Part shown: positions 36,061-48,929 of the stretch, piece after piece
Layout of the letters: every line of letters begins with the position of its first letter
Numbering within the stretch: the first letter of the stretch is position 1
Origin: Chimonanthus salicifolius
Lineage: Eukaryota; Streptophyta; Magnoliopsida; Laurales; Calycanthaceae
Assembly: GCA_013350335.1 (NCBI GenBank)
Contig: CM023537.1
Coordinates: 12,195,884 to 12,259,883 of the forward strand
Length of the DNA: 64,000 bases
Direction of reading: 5' to 3'
Notes under the pieces: generated by a model
Told to the model about the DNA's origin: nothing
What the model saw: the letters and a program-made list of their open reading frames with translations, nothing else
Database searches by the model: none
Position numbers and translations under genes: made by a program

Positions 36061-36069
36061 CAACATGCT

Positions 36070-37666
36070 TTAGAAGGCGAGATTCCGAGAGAGACGCGAC
36101 CTCTTATTCCCCGGCATTACGGAGCCCGAGGCAGAGGTCGCTTCTGCCGTCGCTGCTGTTGTCGGCTTCTCGAGAACTGACCTCAGAGCGCGACGGATGG
36201 ACGACAAGTCGTCTTCTCCTTCCACCCCTTGGATCAGAAACACGCTCTTGGTACGACCTCCCAGGGTCGCAATCTCCGCCTTGACTGGCCGCAGCCTGAG
36301 GGAGCGGATGGCGGTGTTGAGGTCGGAGAGGAGGTGAGGCCTGTCGTCGCAGCAGACGGATACCTTGATGAGCGACGATTCGGTGTCAAAATCCAACGTC
36401 ACTTCGTCCGTTTCACCGGGGAACGGCCAGATGCTGCCGCTGCCGCTGCTGCTGGTGATGTCGATGGGCGCCACGTCAGCAGCGTGCCTCTTGAGTTCCC
36501 TGACGTGCTGGACCACCTCCGCCAGCAACGACGCCTTGTCCGTCTGCAAATACCATCCGAATCCAATTCAGTTATCTGACCCTCTGACCATTTTGTTCCT
36601 TGTTCTAAACTTAACGAAACTTCTCTATAATAAGACCGTATCATTTTTTCCTCTTCCCATAGGGGACAGCTCTGCCCATGCTCTCTCTCTCTCTCTCAAC
36701 ATATTTCAATTTACTACAAGAATATAGTTTAATTTATTCACTGTCATTATAGATAATAAATGTCAAAGATTATATATTAAATTGAATATAAATGTAGTCA
36801 TTAGTTGAGATACCATTATTTTTTCATTGAAATACTATATTTATAAATATAATTTAAATTAAAAAAAAACCTTCAGTATTTGATTTTGTTGATCATTTCT
36901 AATAGAGATGACCTTTGCATAAATATATAAAACAAAGCATGTCATGTTTAGATGTATTTCTCATTTAAAATCAACAGATGTAAAAAATCAGAAAATATTT
37001 TCCATAGCTTCTTATTTTGGTTATATACCCAAGGAAGGCCACAGCTTTATCCATTGGACACAGCTACTGACTGATGGAATGGTAAAAAAAGAAAGAACAG
37101 TAGTCACCCAATTGATAACATCAGAAAACAGCACCACTAATAGTCATGTTACTTCTTTATAAGAAATCAAAAGCAAAATTGCATTTTCACTGACAGGTGG
37201 AGAAAGTTTAATATAAGATGAAAGTACAAAGACAAAAATTAGGGAGACAGTCCTATTCAATTATTCTTCTTACTTGAGTTGTTTCATTAAAAAAAAAAAA
37301 AATTATAGGAAGCTCTAGATTTTTCTCTCTACTTTTATGTTTATTTTCTTGAAAATGGGAGACAATTTTTTTTGTAAAGTGGTCTTATAAAGGAGGGAAT
37401 TAGCAGTAAAGATAAAAGTAATCGGTAGATAGACAGACTTTGGTAGTATTTGGAAGAAGAGTGCGAAGTGTAGCGAGGTGGCCGTTGATTCTCTGTCTCC
37501 TCCTCCTTTCCGCCTCACTGTGGCTCTTACTTGCTGCCATTGCTTTCATTTCCTCCGTCGAACTTGGACTCAAAGTCGTAGCTCCACCGTCCATCCCCAT
37601 CAACCCAAGACCTTGAAATAACCCTTGCTCTCTTCCAAACCCGTAGTAGCTCTGAAAGGGAAGCAT
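36070..37666 (-). CDS. bHLH transcription factor, bHLH30/106-like
   Basis: Two coding exons on the minus strand: 37439-37666 (76 codons) and 36070-36543 (157 codons plus stop), giving 233 aa. The intron of 895 bp is in phase 0 after LLPNTTK; an intron at this place in the loop before helix 2 fits the family. The basic region SHSEAERRRRQRIN has H49, E53 and R57, the residues that read E-box/G-box DNA. Helix 2 follows as TDKASLLAEVVQHVRELKR. The C-terminal half (about residues 120-190, DEVTLDF...KSVFLIQG) is an ACT-like dimerisation domain. Length and domain order match Arabidopsis bHLH30/32/106/107 relatives; I do not assign an orthologue. The donor is a weak gtctgt. Translation starts at MLPFQSYYGF; the longer frame up to 37723 reads into a probable 5'-UTR intron. 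Expected to act in the nucleus. Confidence 0.9.
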
Positions 37667-37820
37667 CCTTGATTCCTTTCTACTCTTCTCTCTATATAAA
37701 AAAAGACAAGATTTTAAAAACACAGACCCAGTTGGGACAAGTCAAAAGGATGCAAGGAAAATGCAAAATCAGAGAAAGAGAGAGAGAGTAAGCAATTAAT
37801 ATTTAGATAGAAGACTTACA
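37667..37820 (-). promoter_or_regulatory. Probable 5'-UTR intron of the bHLH gene
   Basis: On the minus strand a consensus donor (ttat|gtaagt, intron starting at 37819) pairs with the acceptor tatatag (intron ending at 37692), giving a 128-bp intron in the leader with a CT-rich inner stretch. The remaining 25 nt to the ATG are leader. An alternative is that the tatata sequence is a TATA box and no intron exists. Confidence 0.45.
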
Positions 37821-38640
37821 TAAAGGCCAAAACAGCAGACCCGTTTACAAACAACAATGAACAACTCCTGCAATCTTCAAGCCGAGATATCTGTTGATAT
37901 CTTTCCTTGTACAGAGTGTTTAATATAGCCAAGAGATTCTTTGCACAAGAATAAGATCCCAATTCTTCTAATGGGAGATTGAGAGGGAGAAGCTGCAGAA
38001 GAGAAGAGACAGAGTATTCTGTATTTGGGAAACAAATCAAGACCAGATATCATCCACTAAACTGCCTAGAACCAACATTAATTCCAAAGCATTAAATAGA
38101 ATTCAAAAAGGAGCAAGGAAACTTTTGGGTGTGAAGGATGCTGGGTTGGAGTGAAGAATTTGAAAAGGAGATGTGGCGGTGAGAACTGAGAAGGGAGAAA
38201 AGGGTGAGTTTTTACTGAGGGTTGGAATGGGATTTTACCGAGGAGGAAGGGGTGAAAAGGAGGAAGAATATTCCCGAGGGGGAGAAAAAGGAACGTAGAG
38301 CAATCATTTCCTGGGGTATTAAGGCGGCTGCGACAGCTTTTGTAGAATAGGGAGGGGCAAATGGGAGGAGAAGATGGGTATCGTAAACCGACAATCTACT
38401 GCAGACTCCATTGATGACATGTTTTTCTTGCCCATTCTTCTGCTCGTTTACCTTTCCCATGTTTTACTGCTTTTTGATCTCTTTCTCGGTCTTGTTTACT
38501 GCTCTTTTCTTTCGATTCCACCTTTCTACAGCTGTAACATGTAACGGTACGGTTGTCTATAATTTTTTTTTTTAAATTAAAATTTTCAATAATTTATAAA
38601 TAAATTCTTTCTATGGTTAGATAAGAGAGATTAGACAATG
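37821..38640. other. bHLH leader and promoter region
   Basis: Probable leader sequence on the minus strand up to about 38170, then GC-richer DNA. The open frame at 38212-38460 (-) has no recognisable similarity and I do not call it a gene. No confident TATA box was found. Confidence 0.4.
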
Positions 38641-39030
38641 GGTCAATTTTGGATTATTGAGTTTTATTCGGATTTGGATCAATAATTTTTAATCTATTTA
38701 CTTGTTTATTAAACGAGTATGTTAGTTCAAAGTCTATTTCAAATTCAAGTTATAATTTTTTTAATTCATATTTATTTAAATTGCTTAAGTTTAATTCAGG
38801 TAAAAAAATTTCCAAGTCTAGATTAAGATAGACTTGCCAACGTGTAGGTCAACTCGGGTGAGTTTCGAATTCGGATGAAGAACTTTCAATCCATTATTTA
38901 TTTGTTTATTAAATGGATTAGTCGTTTCAAGTCATTTCAAATTCGTGTCACAAAACTTTAAACCCATGCTCTATTTAAAATACTAAGATTTAGTTCAAAT
39001 GATCAGATCGAGTAAAATTTTGCTAGTTTT
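38640..39030. repeat. Second copy of the two-unit gggttgggtcaa-type repeat
   Basis: Collinear with 31822-32325: ttacttgtttattaaacg, agtctatttcaaattca, taaattgcttaagttta, ccaagtctagattaagatag, then a second unit with tttgtttattaaatggatta and cacaaaactttaaaccca. More diverged, with many C-to-T type differences. Confidence 0.6.
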
Positions 39031-39750
39031 AGGAGAGATATTTTTTAACTCGATTATAACTAATTCTAGATGATGATGATAATAATGATAACATAGCCAA
39101 AATTATCATAATAATCAAATAATAACAACAATAACCAACTATATGATTAAATATTTGATTCAACTTATATTTTAATTAAAATGATAATGTTATATAATAA
39201 CAAGTGTAGTTTGTTTAGATCTTAGCCTAACCTACCTCAATTTTATATAGAAATTCATAAACTAAGTTGATTTGGTAGGTTCATTGATCGATCAATGACG
39301 GGATATGGGTTGAGTTTCGTTACGAGTCAAGTAATAGAATATAAATACTATATTTGGTTAAGTTGGACCATCAACTAGATTTTGAGTTGTAGATTGATTC
39401 ATAAGTTTGATTAAATTGACTATGAGATAAGAGTTGAATTGGTTGAGTCATGAATTAGATAATAGACCGAGTTAACTAGATCATGAAATAGATCATTGGT
39501 AGAGTTTGGATTGAATCTTGTGTCATAGATTCAATTGAGCCATAGTTAATCCATGGATTGGACCTCTCCCTCTAAGACTTCATTTTCCATTTTAATACAC
39601 CTCTCGTGGAAAAAGACCAAGTAGGGGAAACCATTTTATATGAAAAAGTTTTGCATAGAATAATAAAAATAATTTTAACATAGAAATTATATTTATTTCT
39701 ATAAAAATATTGTGCACAAATATATCCAAATGTAATGAAAACCCAACATC
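39030..39750. repeat. Dispersed repeat, second copy, uninterrupted
   Basis: Collinear partner of 26838-27860 without the 380-bp insertion. Shared landmarks: aactcgattataactaatt, gatgatgatgataataatga, gtttagatcttagcctaacc, agtcaagt/gagtcat-type words, ctagatcatgaaatagatca and ggaccatcaactagattttgag. No coding content. Confidence 0.6.
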
Positions 39751-39759
39751 TCATCTTTT

Positions 39760-40980
39760 AGCCTTTGGATTGCTGATGAGCTTTAAAAAGTATATACTTG
39801 GATGGCTCTCAAAATGGATGGTGGTTACTCGCAGTGAAGTACTATTATAACTTGGCCGAGTCCGTGACTATTGAGTCATAAATTTAGAGGTGGAGTTAAA
39901 GTCCTCCAAAATCGTGGCTTATAAAACACATAAGCTGGGAAGAGGTGTTTTAGCTCTTGAAAATACTCATCATTTCTTTTGACGAAATTTTATATGGTCT
40001 AATCCCTAATGATAATTCTCCGTCTAGATATCTCGATTGATTTAAGTTTTTAGTATTAGATTAGAGATCTTAAATTAATACAAAAGATATGTAAGTAGTG
40101 TCGTGTATCTTTAGGATTAACTTCACTTCTAATGTAGAGTGGAGATATCTATGTTATAAAAAATTATAAAAATCTTATTAGTGTGTTTGATATGATAATT
40201 TTTAACCAGAAGCATCACGTATTTCATTCATCTCTATGATGCTAATGTGTTGAGGATTTTCAATTATGAGAGAGTCGAGATATTATGGTGCAACGAGACT
40301 CACGTATTTCGAGAACAAGCTTCATCTTATAAGAAAAAAAAGGAAAAGATGAGTGAATAGATTGTCACGTAGGCTATCAAACTTTCTAAAATAGAACTCT
40401 TTGAATCATTGTAATATTTGATTTTTAAAGATAAAAATAAATTATTTTTACCTAGTGTAATCAATCAAATAGTAAGAACATCAAATAGACACAAGAAGTT
40501 AGATCTAAGTTTACAAAAGAAAATGACAAATTTAACATTAAGTGGACCTAACATAGAGCCCTTTCGACTAGATGCACAAAATGCCCGGGCATATGCTTGT
40601 TTTGCCCATTTAACTATTTATATCATAGTTTTCTGACTACATTGATGGACTTGTCTTGATCACTTGTGTAAGGACAGGTTGGTTGGAATAAAGAGGTTCA
40701 AATTTTGGCCTTAGTTTTGGCTTCACTTGGCTGACCCAAAAGTTGACAATGATTTGGTAGGGTTAATTTTGACCAAGCTGACTTCGCCTCAACGATGGTC
40801 AAAATTTGGCGGAATTTATGTTTGCAATTATGTTTTTTTTTAATAAAAGAAACATTTATAATTTATAAATTTTACTAATTATTTTTTTTTTCGCTTGTCC
40901 AATATTGAAGATTTGAAGTTCGACACTCCTTAGAGTTATCTAATACATAAGATTTAGAGGCGATTTTATGTATCCATGTG
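39760..40980. other. Intergenic, no gene seen
   Basis: No coding signal. The 72-codon frame at 40418-40636 has no recognisable features. Confidence 0.55.
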
Positions 40981-41122
40981 CAGTACCGGTCCTGAGATAC
41001 CCTAAAATCTCAGGGGCCCTAGACAAAACTATTAAGATGAGGCCCTACTGCAGGTTATTTTTAGAACTATTTTGGGGGCTCTAGGCGGCAGCCTACACCG
41101 CCTATAGTCAGGGCCGACCATG
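40981..41122. mobile_element. 142-bp hAT-type MITE
   Basis: It begins cagtaccggtcctgagatac and ends gtcagggccgaccatg, which inverted gives catggtcggccctgac. The internal parts (ggggccctagac, gggggctctaggcggcagcc) match the end regions of the same hAT group as 29061 and 5867. tccatgtg (40973-40980) and tccatata (41123-41130) form a 6/8 target duplication; both differences are G to A. It appears to sit inside an older SINE remnant (gaagttcgacactcct at about 40916). Confidence 0.65.
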
Positions 41123-41130
41123 TCCATATA

Positions 41131-41590
41131 ATTAGTCTCAGCTCCAATATAGAATAGGAATACCCATAAATCCATGTAATAAGAGAATTTATTACGGATC
41201 TCATTGCTCTATAATTGTCTGGAAATCTTAAATGGGTTCATGATGGACATTTATGATTGGAGAGGAAGAGGATGAACATTAGATTTTCTAGTAGAAAATC
41301 CCTATATAGATTATAGAGACATACAATATTAGTAAATCCTAAATACATTTAATATCTAAATATACCTTAACAAATCTTGATTTCTACCTTTCTCATGGAT
41401 GAAGTACCTTTCTACCATTTTAAACTTTTAAAGAAAAGGATATCAAGGTGGCTTATTTTTCTCTTAAAAATCAGTACATTCTTCTAATATCAAATAAATC
41501 TAAGGATATTCTTTTTGTCATTCATGAGTTTTAAGCACTTAGACATATTTTACCTATCATATTTTTAAATAAAATTTTCTACTAAACATT
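41131..41590. other. Intergenic, no gene seen
   Basis: AT-rich DNA with no coding signal between the MITE and the next SINE. Confidence 0.5.
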
Positions 41591-41591
41591 T

Positions 41592-41772
41592 TTTTTATGA
41601 CTGAGGTGGTCAGATATTTTAGAGCACCCGTCTAATCATCAGGCATGTGTAAGTCATCCTATCCATACATATCGAATAATCTACGTGAAGTGCTCTTTTA
41701 GTGTCTAGTGAGAATTAAATTCAGAACTTCCAAATATCTTGATATCAAATCTCAAGTGATGCATGTATAATA
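41592..41772 (-). mobile_element. SINE, minus strand
   Basis: A T-run is followed by atgactgaggtggtcagata, then agagcacccgtctaatcatc, ggcatgtgtaagtcatc and agtgctcttttagtg, the reverse of the 1892/10684/50520 family. A reversed B-box-like sequence lies near 41720-41735 (gagaattaaattcagaac). The tRNA head is degraded. Confidence 0.55.
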
Positions 41773-42576
41773 TATTGTTTAAACAATTAATTTAATTACC
41801 TATTTAGCATTTAGACTCACAAATTCAATGTTTGAAATAAAGGTTAAAACAAATTAAAGATAGAAATACTAGCAATTTCCAAAAAGACTTTAGTATTTTA
41901 AAGTTAATTAAATTCTTTCCCTTAAATAATAATGATTTAGACATTTTCCTTTTTTTAGAAAAAAAAAATAGAATACTTGGGCAAAAGGTGATGGGAATTC
42001 ATTGGTTCCACCAAACTAAAATCAATCAAGGAGTAAATAAATCATATATCAAATAGTAGCCCTTAATAGTAATTTTCAATTTTCTAATTTACGATCAAGT
42101 GTGTTAATTTTGTGATTTCATTTCAATGATTGTCATTTTTGATTATATGCTCTTTGGTTAAGGATGAAGTTGTGTTCCAGTCGCATTAAGAAGATCATAG
42201 TTTTCAAATCTTGATACTCGAAAGGGAAATCCTCCACTTAGAGGTGAGGTGATTCGACAGTTGAGGACGGCAAGACCATTGGATCCTTCAAGCTTGGTGA
42301 TAAGCAATACCTTTTTTGCTACTCTGGTGGTAAACACCATTATTACTTATGTATAATTTGTATGTTGCATCCTGTTCTTATTCCTTTGTATTAATCCCTT
42401 CGTTTGATTATAAAAAACAAAAAATTCTAAAGAGACTTTTACCGAGGGATATTGTTCATTAAAAGTGAGCTATCTATTTTGAATGAGTTATGTAAGAGTA
42501 ATGAAATGTCTGTAATTTGTATGGATATTGTTCGTTTTATCCAAAGTGATATTCATTAAAAGTGAGCTGTCAATTT
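41773..42576. other. Intergenic, no gene seen
   Basis: No coding signal; a GC-richer patch near 42170-42320 has no recognisable content. Confidence 0.5.
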
Positions 42577-43076
42577 TGTATGGATATTGTTCGTTTTGTC
42601 AATCGATGTTAGTGTATGATTTTTGTTTTCCCAAATTTCTTTTGAGAAAAGGCATACATTTAATGAAGTGTAAGCATCTTAATTATGAACCTCACGTTGG
42701 ACGAGTCCGTTTCTAATGCGGAACTAATGATCACCTACCATAGTAGCCTGATAATGTTGTAGTCTGTCAGTGCCTCGCACCTGCCCACATATGACATCTA
42801 TCACAATCCTCTGCCTAGAAACTAAAGTTGTCTTCCGTTCTGATACTATTTTGTAACGACACGCCTCTCAATTGTATGGATATTGTCTGCTCTACCAGCC
42901 CATACTAGTACACGGTTTCATTTTCATAAGCTTCCCTTCAAAAAAGGGCTTCATATAATAAAGTATAAGCATCTTACTTATGAACATCATGTTGGACGTG
43001 CCCATTTCTGATTTGGGATTAATGATCACCAACTATAGTAGCCTACTAGTGATGTAGCCTAGTAGTGCCTCGCACC
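42577..43076. repeat. Two tandem ~200-bp repeat units, 297 bp apart
   Basis: Unit 1 (42577-42781) and unit 2 (42874-43076) both start tgtatggatattgt, then share agtataagcatctta, ttatgaacctcacgttggac, taatgatcacc, atagtagcct and end agtgcctcgcacc. The unit resembles the widespread non-coding plant repeat with a 'ggatgtgggactaatgatcacc' type core; its element class is not certain. Confidence 0.65.
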
Positions 43077-43079
43077 GAT

Positions 43080-46000
43080 CACATAATAAATACAAGATAG
43101 AGTAAAATTTGTGGCTCGTTTAACTGTTTTAGCTTTGTAATTTTAAATTTAATGATTTTATTTCTATATGTTATTAAGTTTTATGACTCAATTCACAATT
43201 TTGATTGCATTGCTTTATATGTTTAATAAATAAAAATACTATGTATATATATATCACTCATAATTGTATGAAGAATTACAATCTTTGATAGGGTGATACT
43301 TCTTAAAAATTTGCTATATAAATAACATATTACTCCCATTGAGGCATTACTATTCTTTAAGATATACAGGCCTATTCAACTCTCTTGATCACAACGCCAT
43401 GGATGGATGTGGGAAAAATGAAAAGTGAAAGCTTCAAAGTGAAAATTTGTACGTTACTCATAGACGACCCCTAGCTTCAAGTACCACACTTGTGTTCACT
43501 TGAAAATCGAGAAAAGGTGATTAAGATAGTGTTAAATGGCAGAAACTATCAATTTTTAGGAGGGTAGTCATTTAAACATCTGATTTTTTTTTTAAAAGAC
43601 ACTCTATTTCAAAATTTTATTCGAAATTATCATTATGCTCCTCAATTTTACGTAGACAAATTGTCTTTTTTTTAAAAAAAAACTGAGGGATAAAATAATA
43701 ATTTTCACACAAAAGTTTGAAATGTGATGTTTCTTAAAAGAAAAGTAGGATGTCTAAATGACCACCCTTTTTAAAAGGATTAGACTTTAGATGCAAGAGA
43801 ACTTGCACAAAATATAATCTCTCCAAATGTTGTAATGAAGTAAATGACCTATGAGTTTCTATAGAGCTTCGTTATTAAAAAATAGAGTTTAATAAACCTT
43901 CAATTCATGATTAATAAATAATCCTTTTATAGAAGATACAACATAAAGATATGATCTCACAATTTTAACAAATTTATCTTTTATCTTTCTGTCCTAATTC
44001 TAATCTTTCTCTGATCATATGATATTAATCCAAACATCTCTCTCAAAATAAAGTGAGTCCACACTAGAGTCTGAATTTATTGGATAGGCTAATCGAACGG
44101 GTGGATGATAAAAGCGCAAATGGGTCAACGACAGAGATGCGATGGTTGATTTGATGGCAGATCAATATACCACAATGGAGAAGTGGAAGGAGAGAGATTG
44201 ATATTCTAGTGTAGGAGATTAATAGATCTAGATGATCTCAACAATTCAAAAAACAATCCAAAACAACGAATGTTTTGAGACGACCCTTAATTATTTGAGA
44301 ATATTTGTTTATTTGAAAAAACAGTATAAACAAATGTAGTGGCTCAACTTTTAATTATTTATAATTCGGATTATGTTTTGAGAAATTTAGTAAGTTTATT
44401 TGTGTTTAATGGAGTTTGGGCTACCTATAGAGCCTAAGTTTACCCCGATCTGAACTCCAAGATTTGGATTTTGGATTATGACAGTAGAAAAATTAGAGGA
44501 TTTTGTTCTTGGCTGGTGTAAGTCGAATCGACTGGAGTCGTCAGTTTGATTGGTAGTGTTGGTGGGACTGATAGTTTGAGTCGGTCGCACCTTCAGAGAG
44601 CCATAAGATTTGATAGTATTTATGAAAATGTTCTATGTCTAATCGACAGAGAGTAGAAACTTGATGGTAAAAGTCGAGCCTTTGTTGGTTTGACCGATAT
44701 CATAGAGTAGAATTAGTATTTAAAACTTTTTTTTTTTTTTGAGAGAGCATTTTTCTCTCATTTTTTCTGCTCAAAGCAGAACTCATGCTTGAGAAGCCCT
44801 CTCCCTATCCTCCTCTTGCATGAGCATAGATCGCACCTTTTCCTCCATCAAACTTTTTCTTCTCGGGTTTCACCTTCTTTTTCACTTGGACCTCTCTTCC
44901 CCCGAGATAATTTTCCTCAGTACATTTGGAAATGTTTGGTTAAATTGTTAGTAAAGCTTGCTTGGGGATGAAGAAAAGTTTACCTTGGTTGAACTAGGAG
45001 GAACACGATTGTACTTAGAGAAATCTTGAGGGTAAGAAGAGGAAAAGTCTTTAATACTATTAGAAGAGGGCTTGGATCTCAAGTTTGGGGGAAAGGTTAA
45101 GAATTACTTTTAATTGGTAATTGAGACTCTTGGCATATACCCAAGTGGGGATTAGCTGTGTTAATAGCCTAACACATTGAAATTTTAATTCTAATCTTAA
45201 CACTTAAAACATGAGTTGTTACAACAAATGCCTAATACTTAAGTCATAATTCAAAGATGAGTTAAAGTAAATCTAATGAAGCTCAATCAAGTCAAATCAA
45301 ACTTAATCTGCATGTATCGGTTTGCAAGTCAAATCTCAATTTTAAATTATTTTTTTCATAATCTTACATGAAATGAAGGCAATTGAATGTCCCTCTAAAA
45401 TTAGGAAATAATAGTGTCCCCACCAAGATCCAAATCATGTTATCTATGTCCAGGGTCTGTGGGTCCCACATCCAACAACCAAATCCAGATCTCCATAGGC
45501 AGCCGTACATCTTGTCGTTTCAAGGAAAATGTGGACACAGCAGTAGAAAGGAGGGAAACTGGTTTCCGTGACAGACGGGCCTCTTAGGTCACTTTGCCCC
45601 GTAGTCAGAGACCCACACCGGTGGGACCACAACCCGACCTTCTGCTGACTCACGACATCAACATCCCCTGACTGTGAAGACAGAAAACCAGCCTGTTCCT
45701 CGAATTCTTTTCCTATTAGCACGTCACATCAATATACTAATCAAATATTGTTCATTTAAAATATTTATATTTTTTAACAAATTATTTATATAAAATTAAT
45801 ACTTATGATTTCATTAATTTTAAATATACTTTATATTACTCTAATATAAATGAAATAACTATTTTATGATTAATCTTAAAATTTATATAAGACAAATAAA
45901 TTGTATTAATTAAATGTGAATCATTCAAATTTAAATTCATTTGATACTCAATTACATGAATTATAAAAAGCTTCACTATCAATGAATTCATCGAAGTCAT

Positions 46001-46110
46001 ATAATCTTAACCTTTAAATTTTGATAAATATAAACTATTAATTTTTAAATACTTAAAATCAAAGAACATAAATATATTTTTATTAAATAGCTGGTGAATA
46101 ACTAAAACAC
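43080..46110. other. Intergenic, no gene seen
   Basis: AT-rich, with GC-richer patches at 44770-44900 and 45400-45720. The latter contains gtgggtcccacatccaac and many short open frames on both strands but no recognisable protein or splice-consistent gene. Confidence 0.5.
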
Positions 46111-46119
46111 TTTTGTCTC

Positions 46120-46265
46120 AACTTTTAAAAGCGGCAAGAAAAGAAATGGGAGGTGTCAAGTTCGAACCTCATAGCTTCATTTGGTGTGTTTTAAGAACAG
46201 TTGGTATCACTTGTAATAATTTTACACTGAATTTTTTATGATTTTCTACATATAAATTAAAAAAA
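46120..46265 (+). mobile_element. Diverged SINE, tttggtgtgcc family
   Basis: B-box-like caagttcgaacctc at about 46159-46172, then catttggtgtgttttaag, gttggtatcacttg, aattttacactgaatt and tctacatataaattaaaaaa: the family body after heavy C-to-T decay. Confidence 0.55.
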
Positions 46266-46279
46266 ATAAGAAGAACGTG

Positions 46280-48920
46280 TGTGTTCGTCAATGCCTCTGT
46301 ACTCACTTGTTTTCAACTGCACCTAAATTTACAGCTTCTTTCAAAGTTATCAGGTACCCGAAATTCTTCCTGCTATTTACTGGTTGGATATTGACGCATT
46401 TGCATTTGGAATTGCCTTTCCCTTTTGCCTTTTTACCTGTTGGGAGTGTTGGGTGGGTAGAATAGAGTCATTCTTTTACCCTGTTGGGTGGGTAGAATAC
46501 AATAATACAGTAGAGTATGGACGAAAGTTAAAAAAAAAAAAAAACTACTTGTCCATGATACTTTCAAAGAGAGAGAGAGAAAATGAATGGTCACTCACGC
46601 GTTGGTGAGTGCTGTATCAACCTCTTTACCCATGTATACAGCGGACCAAGTTGAACAGTGATCAGTTTGTCAATTTTAGAAAAATATATAATTTAATTAA
46701 TCCAATCAAAATATTTGTTTACAAATCACATGTTAAAGAAAAAAAATTCTCAATAGACCCGTTACACAACTCCTTGATGAGCTTTATGTCTAAACATGCT
46801 AGACAATATATTATACACTTGTATATAGGACAGATCATTCTCATTCCAGGCAAGAGTTAAAATATTGATCAATACCTATGTATCGGTCTAGGAAAAAAAT
46901 TGAAAAAGTTATTACTATCGGCTGAAGAGCGAGAAAATAATCGGCCGAGGCCGTTTTTTTAACGTCTGATTCTGCGTATACTTGGTTGCATTTTGTAGGT
47001 GTCAGAATTTTTTTGAAAATGAGTAAAACAGCAAATGAAAGTCTTGTCTGTTGAAATTATTTAGTTTCTGAACATACTCAACACTTCCTTTATAGACTTT
47101 AATCCATGTTTCACATGGATATTCAACACTTTAAATGGCTGAGATTAAGGGTCCTGATCCAAATGCAGATGATAAATTTGTTGCATGATTTGGTTGTTTA
47201 TTTTTCCTACAATCCATGCGAAAGTTGATGACTATCTCGTAACCCTAATCATCATTCGCCGTGGTTGGCTTTGGTTATTGTCGCTCATTTGCTTAGTATA
47301 TTTTTATTAAAAATTCTTCTTCTACCAAGCATTTAAGGTTAAAGTTATATAAAGTTATATTTAAGAATTTCATTGCTTTTTTATAAAGATTAATAGATAA
47401 CTATTGCTCATTATCCTTATATCTTTCCTTTCTAATTTTAAAAATTCTTTTCTTTTAAGGGATTTCATATGATCTGAGATAACCCCTCTACAATTTACCC
47501 CTCATCCAAACACACCTTCATAGTTCACTTTTGTTAAATTTCTCTTTCAATAGAAATCTTACTTTTATTAAAAATAAATATAATTTTAAAGAAAAATAAG
47601 AAAAAATAGGGAAAAGAAAAAGAAAACAATTACCTTAGTCTGACTATGCATAGTTGCATACACAGTGTAGAGGACAGTTTCACTCACTTGACATCAAACA
47701 GTGGGACCCATTTTCTTTCAATTGGCCCGCATGCAATGGACAAGTGGGACCCGGTGTCTCCACCGTAGGAGTTGGCAGACTGACATACTGCTCTGGCAGC
47801 CATTCTATGGTCAGCCTCCGTTGATCATGCTAATCAATTAAAAGAGTAATGATAATTTTCATTTACTTTTTTTAACCTAAAAGCACTAAATTACTATTTG
47901 GATTTTCGGCCCCAGCAATCCAATCACAATAGAATTAGGATCAGATGGCGACAGAAAAGCAGGGCCCCACTTCACTTGGTGACATTGTAAAAGGCCAAAG
48001 TTAGTGGGCCCCCACTATCATCACCCGACCAAGATTGGATGGTGATATGATGTCTCCAGGGATAATTTCACTCTCACATCATTTTCACTTATTTTTTTTT
48101 AAATACATAATATACTCCACCACAGATAAAGGTCTTGATATGATAAAGTCAATTAAAAAGGAAAAATTAAAAAAAAAACAATTTTAGATATAATTTAATT
48201 AATAAATAAATATATTTTTTAATTAGTTATATATTTAAATAAAAATTATTTTCCTGATATGTGGGATAAACCCATGCAATCGTGTGAGCCAGTAAACAAC
48301 TTTCAAATTTGAATTCACTACAAGACTATACCTTTAAGATTGAACCTCATGATAAATAATACTAAAAATAAATATGTTTATCATATTAATATTCAAATTA
48401 TAGTGATCCAAAACTAAAGATTAGACAGATTTTAAAATGATTGTACATCCATCGATCACAGCTTTTTTGTCTATTGGTGGAGAAGAAATTTTGATCAGCC
48501 ATTGTGTATACGTTAGCTAATCAGATAAAAATCCATATAGGTAAATACACTGATAATTTTGATAATAAAGGATATTAAATATACATGTGAATTTTCTCCA
48601 AAGAAAGATTTTATATCTAGATTTATTTAAAAGAATGCATATATTTTCATAATTTAAACAAAGATCCTTTTAACTTTTGATAAAATTTCTAAAATGGCCC
48701 TTTGACCATGTTATCTAAAGTTCAACTTTTCTTTAAAAATTATTTGTACTTTATATAACATGTACGATCTTGTCACACCTACCTGTGTTGAGCTTGGCAA
48801 TAAAATCAAAGTGACACTTGTCAATGGTTGAAATTATTTTTCTATTTTTTTTCATCATAAGTTTTAAAATTCAAATCTAAGATCATCTAAACTGATTGGT
48901 TTTTGAGAAAGTAAGACTCA
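46280..48920. other. Intergenic, no gene seen
   Basis: Contains cggccgag/gtatcggtc words at 46880-46950, a stretch at 47690-48060 with gtgggacccatttt and agggccccacttcac, and AT-rich filler. No coding signal. Confidence 0.5.
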
Positions 48921-48929
48921 TCTATCAAA

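Noticed and set aside
36229..36727. Plus-strand frames across the bHLH second exon
   Set aside because: Antisense shadows of the ACT-like domain exon; no independent support.
37439..37723. Longer bHLH start at 37723
   Set aside because: The extra 19 residues overlap a tatatag acceptor and lie within a probable 5'-UTR intron; the ATG at 37666 gives the natural N-terminus.
45383..45722. Open frames on both strands near 45.5 kb
   Set aside because: No recognisable motif, no splice-consistent extension; the GC-rich patch looks like non-coding repeat sequence.
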